A DNA stretch of 64,000 nucleotides from VRUE01 sp963817905. GTDB taxonomy: Bacteria > Actinomycetota > Thermoleophilia > Solirubrobacterales > 70-9. Below, one piece after another: positions 58,868 to 64,000 of the stretch. The first letter of the stretch is position 1; each line of letters opens with the position of its first letter. The stretch covers positions 744,001 through 808,000 of the forward strand of contig CAWFPS010000002.1 in the NCBI GenBank assembly GCA_963817905.1. Direction: 5' to 3'. The notes beneath the pieces were generated by a model, which was not told where the DNA came from, searched no databases, and saw only the letters and a list, made by a program, of their open reading frames with translations. Position numbers and translations under genes: made by a program.

Positions 58868-59110
58868 GAGCTGAAACCCGCCGCTGATTGGTGCGATGCC
58901 CTCGCGACCCAGCGCCCGCCAGGTCCTCTCGGCGCCGTAGACCGAGAGGTTCTCCTCGTGGACCCTGCGGATCTCGGGTAGTAACTCGCGGTCGCGGAGG
59001 GCGCGAGCGCAGGGGTTGCGCTCTCGCTCCTTGCGCGCGTAGTAGGTCGAGGGGGCGAACTGCAGTGCTCTGCAGATCGGCTCGACCCCGAATCGGTCGC
59101 GGTGGGGGGC
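58868..59110 (-). pseudogene. IS3-family OrfB N-terminal remnant
   Basis: Minus strand, one frame: RFGVEPICRALQFAPSTYYA, RKERERNPCARALRDRELLP, EIRRVHEENLSVYGAERTWR, ALGREGIAPISGG. This is the N-terminal HTH part of an IS3-group transposase; the catalytic core is absent. Confidence 0.8.
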
Positions 59111-59141
59111 GGTTCAAACCTAGCCGACCATCGGCTTTCGC

Positions 59142-60431
59142 TCATAGAGTTGCCATCGCGAACGCTTCCTCCGCGCCGAGGAATGGGACCAAGGTCACGT
59201 AGACGACCGGAGGCACTATCTCGGGCAGCCGCTCCGCGCCCCTTGTTCTTACGTGGTCATAGAAGAGCGTGTAGAGCGCACCGCCGATCGCCTCGGCGGT
59301 TATCGGCGGCACGCCAGGGTTCACCTTGTAGCCGTCGGCGAGAAGCCCCTCCATGCCTTCGGTGACCTTCTCTCGCTGCTCAAGCGCCCGCGTCCCCGCT
59401 CCGAATATCTCGACTGCGCCAAGGTGCGCGTACTCGGGCTCCTGCACGCCGAAGGTAAACATCGCCTCCTGCGTCCCTTGGACGGCGTGCTGCCAGTCAG
59501 GGGCCCGCCGAAAGGCCGGCAGGGCCTCGGCGAGCATCTGCGCGGAGCCGCTGTCGAGCGCGGCCACCATCGCATCCTCCTTGTTGTCGAAGTACTCATA
59601 GAAGGTTCGCTGGGAGGTCTTCGCCCGCTCGACGATTTCGGCCACGGTGGTCTCGTGATAGCCCTTCTCCGAGACGACGGCGGCCAGCGCCCTGAGGATC
59701 CGCTCCGGGGGAGACGAAGCGGCCTGGCGCTCCGCAAATGCAGAGGCCTTGCGCGAGCGGCGCCGCGGGGCCTTCAGCGGGCCGGGGGGCGAGGAATTCA
59801 GAAACAGCCAGTCCCAGAGTTGCGGCGCCAGCTCGAGCAACTCCTGCTCCTGCCCGCGGTAGAGGCGCTTGTGGATCACCTTCTGGACGCCCCCAATCAA
59901 GGCCCGCACGATCTCCGAGGGCATCCCCTCGTGGCCGGGCACCTGGTCCAGCATCTGCTTCAAGAGCGCCTCGAAGGCGTCGATCGTGCGGTCGACGAGC
60001 GCCACGCCCTCGGGGCCGGCCGCGTAGATGTCCACGAAGCACATCTTTGCGGCGGCGGACTGGTCGGCGATCCGCTGAAAGAGGGTTTCGAACGCCCGCT
60101 TAGCGGCCACCAGGTCCACAGGATGCTCCAGCCCGCCTTCGACCGTCCCCAGGGCCGGACCGACCAGCGCCTCAATCGCCGCGATGAAGCACTCCTGCTT
60201 GTCGCCAAAATGGCGGTAGAAGGCGCTGCGCGAGACGCCCGAGAGCTCGACCAGGTCGGCCACCGTGGTCGTCTCGTAGCCCTGCTGGGCCACCGTCGCC
60301 ACCATCGCCGCGAACAGTCGCTCGCGCTGGTTGCGCTTGGCCTCCTCGCGCCGCGCACTGTGTCGCGGCCTTCCCGCCCGCAGTTTCCTCGACCTCAGCT
60401 CAGATGCATCTCCCCAGGGGGTCTCCATCAT
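59142..60431 (-). CDS. Tandem-fused TetR/AcrR-family regulator (two HTH domains)
   Basis: A 429-residue protein from ATG 60431 that joins two complete TetR units. Unit 1: RERLFAAMVATVAQQGYETT, TVADLVELSGVSRSAFYRHF, GDKQECFIAAIEAL, then a ligand domain. After a basic linker (KAPRRRSRKASAFAERQAAS), unit 2: RILRALAAVVSEKGYHETTV, AEIVERAKTSQRTFYEYFDN, KEDAMVAALDSG and a second ligand domain. A single chain could act as a pseudo-dimer. It is divergent from an MFS exporter, with palindromes in the 227-base gap, so it probably controls that gene and itself. Confidence 0.88.
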   Translation of the reverse strand: MMETPWGDASELRSRKLRAGRPRHSARREEAKRNQRERLFAAMVATVAQQGYETTTVADLVELSGVSRSAFYRHFGDKQECFIAAIEALVGPALGTVEGGLEHPVDLVAAKRAFETLFQRIADQSAAAKMCFVDIYAAGPEGVALVDRTIDAFEALLKQMLDQVPGHEGMPSEIVRALIGGVQKVIHKRLYRGQEQELLELAPQLWDWLFLNSSPPGPLKAPRRRSRKASAFAERQAASSPPERILRALAAVVSEKGYHETTVAEIVERAKTSQRTFYEYFDNKEDAMVAALDSGSAQMLAEALPAFRRAPDWQHAVQGTQEAMFTFGVQEPEYAHLGAVEIFGAGTRALEQREKVTEGMEGLLADGYKVNPGVPPITAEAIGGALYTLFYDHVRTRGAERLPEIVPPVVYVTLVPFLGAEEAFAMATL

Positions 60432-60577
60432 CGTGGCGAACGATAGCCGTAGATCGATGGAGTGTCGGTCGAGCGATGTGATGTATCCAGGCGGTACGAC
60501 CGTGATTTGGTGGAAGTGAAGAGAAGTGTCGCTCTCAATCAGCGAAAGGTGAGATAGCCGAAACCTGGATATGCGTA

Positions 60578-60623
60578 ATAACACTGTTATGGTCCGTAAG
60601 TGTTCCTATTTTGCAATACGGAC
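60578..60623. promoter_or_regulatory. Candidate TetR operators between the regulator and MFS genes
   Basis: Two inverted repeats lie side by side: ATAACA-C-TGTTAT (60578-60590) and GTCCGTA (60592-60598) with TACGGAC (60617-60623). The region is much more AT-rich than its surroundings. Confidence 0.55.
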
Positions 60624-60658
60624 AGGTAGGAAGAGGCTTTTTTTCCTAAACTTTCACC

Positions 60659-61954
60659 GTGCAAGATCACCCAACTGAGGGGCGCGAGGGGCGAGGCGAG
60701 ACGGTAAATGGGAGATTTGCGATTGCTGTGCTTCGCGTGCCGGCCGCGCGTCGTCTTACCTCAGCACAGCTTTTCTCCGCAACCGGAGATGGCATGGTCT
60801 TCGCCGTGTTGCCGTTTGCGATCTACGGAATGGGCGGGTCTACCGGTCAGGTCGGAGTTGCCTTGGCAGTGCAGGCAATTTCGATGGCCGTACTGTTTCT
60901 GGCGGGCGGTGCGGTTGGCGATCGCTTCAAGCGCCGCAGTGTCGTCGTGGCGGCCGATCTGCTTCGCTTTGCGACACGCGCCGCCATCGCCATCCTTTTG
61001 TTGACAGGCGAGGCGAGCTACTGGCAGGTTCTGGTTGCGCAGGCGGCTCATGGCGCCGGAACCGCCTTTTTCACTCCGGCGATGGACGCCCTAGTGCCGG
61101 AGGTCATTGCGCCAAAGGACCGGCAGGGGGTAAACGCGCTTCGGGGCATGGGCAGGTCCTTCGGTGCTGTGCTTGGCCCGGCGTTTGGAGCAGCAACATT
61201 TGCTTTGGTCGGCCCGGGTTGGGCGTTCGGGCTCGATGCGGGAACGTTCCTGGCGAGCGCCTGGTTGCTGCGCGGGTTTCGCCTGTCAGGAGTTCCCAGC
61301 GCCCGGCCTGCTGCGCGTCGATCCGTCATGGCCGATCTGGCTGAGGGATGGGAGGCGGCCAGGCGGATGCGCTGGTTCTGGCGAGTCGCATCGGAGTTCG
61401 CGGTTCTGAACACCTTGGTTTTCGCTCCGTTCTTCGTCCTCGGGCCAGCGGTGGCCGCGCAGTCGCTGGGCGGCCCTGGGGCCTGGGCCTGGATTCTGGT
61501 GGCGCTGGGCATCGGCGAGCTGGCCGGAGGGGCGCTGGCTCTTGCATGGAATCCAGTGCACCCGCTGGCTGCCGGGACGGCTGCGATTGCCGCCTGGACG
61601 GTTCCGCTGGTGCTGATGGCGGCAGTCGCGCCGGTTGGCGTGGTCGCCGCGGGCGCGGTCCTCGCCGGGGGATCGTTCGCGGTGTTCGAGGCTTTGTGGG
61701 AAACGGCAAAGCAAGACAACGCCCCCGCCGCGCTGCAGGCGAGGCTCAGCTCGTTCGACCAGCTTGGCTCGTTGGGCCTCGTGCCAGTTGGCTATCTGTT
61801 GGGAGGTCTGATGCTGGGCGCTGTTGGTGCGAGCACGGCGCTGATCTCCGGGGCGGTGATCGTGCTGGCTGGAACGGTCTCGGTTGCTACCGACCCAAGC
61901 GTCCGAGGCCTGCGGTTTAACAAGGCGCACGAGCCGAGGGCTTCCCCGGTATGA
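60659..61954 (+). CDS. MFS transporter (drug/siderophore exporter-like)
   Basis: A 431-residue transporter with about twelve hydrophobic helices. It starts at GTG 60659 or at a later in-frame start before RLTSAQLFSATGDGMVFAVL. The conserved loop 2-3 motif is GGAVGDRFKRRSVVVAADLL. Other parts include GTAFFTPAMDALVPEVIAPK and GRSFGAVLGPAFGAATFALV. The pattern fits MFS_3/EntS-type exporters. The tandem-TetR gene is divergent, and an ArsR-like gene overlaps its stop (ATGA), so drug- or metabolite-responsive efflux is likely. Confidence 0.88.
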   Translation: MQDHPTEGREGRGETVNGRFAIAVLRVPAARRLTSAQLFSATGDGMVFAVLPFAIYGMGGSTGQVGVALAVQAISMAVLFLAGGAVGDRFKRRSVVVAADLLRFATRAAIAILLLTGEASYWQVLVAQAAHGAGTAFFTPAMDALVPEVIAPKDRQGVNALRGMGRSFGAVLGPAFGAATFALVGPGWAFGLDAGTFLASAWLLRGFRLSGVPSARPAARRSVMADLAEGWEAARRMRWFWRVASEFAVLNTLVFAPFFVLGPAVAAQSLGGPGAWAWILVALGIGELAGGALALAWNPVHPLAAGTAAIAAWTVPLVLMAAVAPVGVVAAGAVLAGGSFAVFEALWETAKQDNAPAALQARLSSFDQLGSLGLVPVGYLLGGLMLGAVGASTALISGAVIVLAGTVSVATDPSVRGLRFNKAHEPRASPV

Positions 61955-62355
61955 CCAAGGCGACTTGGATAACAAGCGCCGGGGCACAGGAACATCCGAA
62001 AGGCAAAAGTATGAGCCCTGCGCTCATTCACATTCTCAACCATCCGACGCGCCGAATGATCTTGCGGAGGCTTATGGTTGAGGGTACGGAAATGAGCCCG
62101 AGCACCATGTCGAGGGGTGACAAAGTCGCTCTCACCACGGTGGCGCATCATGCGCGCTACTCGTGCAGGCTGGGAGTTCTCCGCCTTAGCAAGGTCGAGG
62201 ACGGCCCGGGGAAAGAGCGGTTCTATGCGTCGAATGTCGCGGGCAACGAGCTTGTCGAAAAAATACTGTCCGAGACAGAGGAGCACGATGCCAAGCTTCT
62301 AGCACGGAACGGCCGCCGAGCCGAGCCGACCCGGAGCTTTCGCATGCCGAGATAG
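61951..62355 (+). CDS. ArsR-like winged-helix regulator
   Basis: A 134-residue protein whose ATG overlaps the MFS stop; the natural start may be Met21 (MSPALIHILNHPTRRMILRR). The ArsR-type fold is seen in LIHILNHPTRRMILRRLMVE, SPSTMSRGDKVALTTVAHHA, RYSCRLGVLRLSKVEDGPGK then ERFYASNV. No metal-binding Cys is present. It is translationally coupled to the exporter and could be a second-level regulator of the pair. Confidence 0.75.
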   Translation: MTKATWITSAGAQEHPKGKSMSPALIHILNHPTRRMILRRLMVEGTEMSPSTMSRGDKVALTTVAHHARYSCRLGVLRLSKVEDGPGKERFYASNVAGNELVEKILSETEEHDAKLLARNGRRAEPTRSFRMPR

Positions 62356-62392
62356 GATGACTCGCTCGCATGAGATTGCGCGGAGCGGGCGG

Positions 62393-62503
62393 ATGAAGCT
62401 CGACGACGAGATCGTCGAGCTCGAGGAATGGGACGCGGTGCGCGTCTCGCCTGGGACGTGGCGAGGCTACGAGGCCGGGCCGGAGGGCCTCGACCTGATT
62501 TGA
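62393..62503 (+). pseudogene. Cupin-domain fragment
   Basis: MKLDDEIVELEEWDAVRVSP, GTWRGYEAGPEGLDLI then stop: the second half of a small cupin (the PGTWRGYEAG motif). The N-terminal half with the first metal His is missing. Only 37 codons remain. Confidence 0.6.
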
Positions 62504-62600
62504 CCTTCTTGCATCGCTTCAGCGCCTTGGTCAGGTGCCGCTTTCTTGCCTTGGCCTTCATCGTTTCCCGATGCTTCTTCGCGGCCAGCGCCGGGTCACG
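62504..62600 (-). pseudogene. Lys/Arg-rich C-terminal tail fragment
   Basis: Minus strand: DPALAAKKHRETMKAKARKR, HLTKALKRCKKVKSG. Such basic tails end some secreted actinobacterial repeat proteins; nothing upstream of it survives. Low information. Confidence 0.3.
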
Positions 62601-62628
62601 TCGCTACAAGTGGTGTAACGAGCACGTA

Positions 62629-62653
62629 GTGGCCGGAACGAAGTTCCGGCCAC
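62629..62653. terminator. Short perfect hairpin
   Basis: GTGGCCGGAAC-GAA-GTTCCGGCCAC: 11-bp arms and a 3-nt loop, no U-tract. It stands between gene remnants and could be a terminator. Confidence 0.55.
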
Positions 62654-62699
62654 CGCGGTCCCCAGACTCGTCGGTTGAAGGACACTGGGGATCTCCTCG

Positions 62700-62810
62700 A
62701 TGAGCAAGGACCGGGTCTCGCGGCTATGCAAGGCGCTCGACGAGTAGCCGCCTCGTTGAGACCACAATCTGTGATCTCAAGGGAGGATGCGGCTGTTTGT
62801 CGGGCTTTGC
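62700..62810 (+). pseudogene. ORF6N-type remnant
   Basis: The frame RVAASLRPQSVISREDAAVC resembles EAEVLRSQIVISNEG of the ORF6N proteins, and it retains the palindrome TTGAGACCACA-ATC-TGTGATCTCAA (62756-62780, one mismatch). The rest of the gene is gone. Confidence 0.45.
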
Positions 62811-62819
62811 TGGCCGGTC

Positions 62820-63191
62820 TCAGTACGGCGCGCGAAGGCCCTCGAACATCGGAAAGTGCTTGAGGTTGTGCGTGGCGAGGTCGGCGTCGATCTCTTCGGC
62901 GGTGGCTGCGATTGCGAGATCGGCGACTCCGATGCCGGGATGACTGCGGCGCCACTTGCGCCCGAGGTCTCCGGCGCGGCGTGCCACTGCTTCGCTCACC
63001 GGAACCCAGGCGAGCAGCGCAAAGAGCCTGTCGGCTGCACGCCGCTCCGAGGACCGCAGCCCTTGGATCACCTCTATGCGACTGACCTCCGAACACGAAG
63101 GACGGTCATCGAGACTTGCGAGATATTTGGTGGCCGGAGCCGACGCACGAAGGTGATCGACGAGGACGCTGGTGTCGAGGACGACGCTCAA
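62820..63191 (-). CDS. vapC: VapC-family PIN-domain toxin
   Basis: A 123-residue PIN-domain ribonuclease. Its acidic residues are in SVVLDTSVLVDHLRA, SEVSRIEVIQGLRSS, GIGVADLAIAATAEEIDADL. The end is THNLKHFPMFEGLRAPY. The start TTG 63191 overlaps the antitoxin stop (TTGA), giving translational coupling. It cleaves RNA when not bound by VapB. It appears intact. Confidence 0.9.
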   Translation of the reverse strand: MSVVLDTSVLVDHLRASAPATKYLASLDDRPSCSEVSRIEVIQGLRSSERRAADRLFALLAWVPVSEAVARRAGDLGRKWRRSHPGIGVADLAIAATAEEIDADLATHNLKHFPMFEGLRAPY

Positions 63192-63460
63192 TGCCCAAGC
63201 CGCGACAGCCGCTTGGCATCCTCGCGGCGAATGTCCTCGACATAGTCGGCGCCCTCCGTGAGGTAGGGGGCGACGCCGGCGGTGCCCTCGATCGCGGTCC
63301 TCCACTGCGTTCGCCATGCGGCGGCGTCCTGCTCATCCTTGGAGAGATATGCGTCAACCGCGCGGCGTATCAACATGGAGCGCGAGGTACCTGCTGCGGC
63401 GGCGCGCCGGTCGAGACGAGCTGTCTGGTCGTCGTCGAGGTAGATCTGGGTTCGATTCAT
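63188..63460 (-). CDS. vapB: VapB-like ribbon-helix-helix antitoxin
   Basis: A 90-residue protein starting MNRTQIYLDDDQTARLDRRA, then GTSRSMLIRRAVDAYLSKDE: a ribbon-helix-helix DNA-binding domain (about residues 1-42). The C-terminal half (WRTAIEGTAGVAPYLTEG, YVEDIRREDAKRLSRLGH) should bind and block VapC. The operator palindrome overlaps its start codon. Confidence 0.9.
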   Translation of the reverse strand: MNRTQIYLDDDQTARLDRRAAAAGTSRSMLIRRAVDAYLSKDEQDAAAWRTQWRTAIEGTAGVAPYLTEGADYVEDIRREDAKRLSRLGH

Positions 63461-63481
63461 GATGTATAAGCATACATCATG
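63458..63481. promoter_or_regulatory. VapBC operator palindrome
   Basis: CATGATGTAT-AAGC-ATACATCATG: perfect 10-bp arms that include the vapB start codon. On the minus strand TATGCT lies just before the ATG, as in a leaderless promoter. Autorepression by VapB(C) is expected. Confidence 0.75.
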
Positions 63482-63496
63482 AGACCACCGTTCTCA

Positions 63497-64000
63497 TCAC
63501 AGGCCGAGGTCGCGCACGCCGCGCTCGTCCCAGCCGAGGTGGTGGGCGATCTCATGGCGGACGGTGCGCTCGATCTGGGCTCGCAGCAGCTCGGGGTTGT
63601 GGCCGAAGTCGCGCTCGAGCGTGTCGCGGTAGATGACGATGTGGTCTCGGTAGTTGTCGCGAGCGACGGTGTCGCCGATGTAGTGGCCGTAGGCGTGGTG
63701 AAGGTTGCCGAGGTGGGAGACGAGGATCGGGATGCCCTCGACCACCTCGCGTAGATCCTCGGGCAGGCCGTCGATTGCCCCGACTACGAGTTCGTCGAAC
63801 TCGCTCAGCGGCTGCTCGGATGGCGGCAGCTTGGCCAGCGCCTCGCTGCGATCGGAGAGCTTGCGGAACTCCTGCTCGGGCATCTCGTCGCCGAGCAGCA
63901 TCACGGTCACCCAGGCGGTGATCAGAACAACCGCGACGATCCCGGCCAGCAGCGCCAGCAGGTCACCGAGCCCGGCGAACGACGGCGGGTTCAGCAACAC
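63497..64000 (-). CDS. Zincin-like metallopeptidase-family membrane protein (copy 2, 5' end outside window)
   Basis: Nearly identical to 58260-58832 over the shared part: the same membrane helix (LLALLAGIVAVVLITAWVTV), ELVVGAIDGLPEDLREVVEG, and the zinc motif TVRHEIAHHLGWDERGVRDL. Only scattered substitutions (Gly for Glu, Asn for Lys, Asp for Glu) separate them. The start codon lies beyond the window. Confidence 0.85.
   Translation of the reverse strand: MLLNPPSFAGLGDLLALLAGIVAVVLITAWVTVMLLGDEMPEQEFRKLSDRSEALAKLPPSEQPLSEFDELVVGAIDGLPEDLREVVEGIPILVSHLGNLHHAYGHYIGDTVARDNYRDHIVIYRDTLERDFGHNPELLRAQIERTVRHEIAHHLGWDERGVRDLGL

Overview
The window comes from a very GC-rich actinobacterial chromosome. 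The full coenzyme F420 gene set, the high-GC codon use, the AbiEi-like/DUF559 protein and the NHL/Rhs proteins suggest the class Thermoleophilia (Solirubrobacterales). That placement is an inference from gene content; there is no rRNA in the window.

Region 1 (1-22.3 kb) is ordinary chromosome: a YgfZ/GcvT-like protein (partial), an MntR-MntH manganese module with an operator, a lone NMT1-type lipoprotein, an aquaporin, fbiC, an alcohol dehydrogenase, the cofE-cofC-cofD-npdG F420 cluster, an SDR, an AbiEi/DUF559 protein, HMG-CoA lyase, an acyl-CoA carboxylase beta subunit, an ABC-2 exporter, acetoacetyl-CoA synthetase with an MBL hydrolase, and two tRNA-Leu genes. fbiC, cofE, cofC and cofD supply F420 and npdG couples it to NADP. 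The lyase and acetoacetyl-CoA synthetase would meet at acetoacetate. This region carries many long palindromes. Five share one design: about 29-bp arms that vary in sequence and pair with each other, around a nearly constant 13-nt loop (CTCCCAGGCTGTT). Several lie inside genes and are translated.

Region 2 (22.7-42.5 kb) looks like a genomic island bounded by two tRNA-Trp(CCA)-like genes with the same 5' half, each next to a 24-bp repeat that reads as an integrase tail. It holds a giant secreted NHL/fn3/Rhs polymorphic toxin gene with a 1394-bp tandem duplication and two -1 frameshifts at equivalent sites, an IS21 element, secreted and membrane hypotheticals, and displaced Rhs C-terminal cassettes. 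Two of the cassettes are near-identical copies with their own small membrane protein, a probable immunity protein. A last cassette has a nonsense codon. Glu is mostly GAA here, against GAG in region 1.

Region 3 (42.5-47.1 kb) is chromosome again: a membrane PAS hybrid histidine kinase, an NlpC/P60-like protein, a PQQ-propeller lipoprotein, tRNA-Gly(TCC) and tRNA-Pro(GGG).

Region 4 (47.1-64 kb) begins at the tRNA-Pro gene. It is a decaying mobile array of toxin-antitoxin genes, ORF6N proteins, Abi-like proteins and IS elements. Modules are separated by a recurring element (GGTTCAAATACCG...GGTTAGGCCGAT) that always has the same orientation and usually follows a hairpin. Many members occur as one intact and one broken copy. 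After the array come a zincin-like membrane protein duplicated at both ends of a 5-kb block, a tandem-TetR regulator divergent from an MFS exporter, an ArsR-like regulator, gene remnants and a VapBC module with a palindromic operator.
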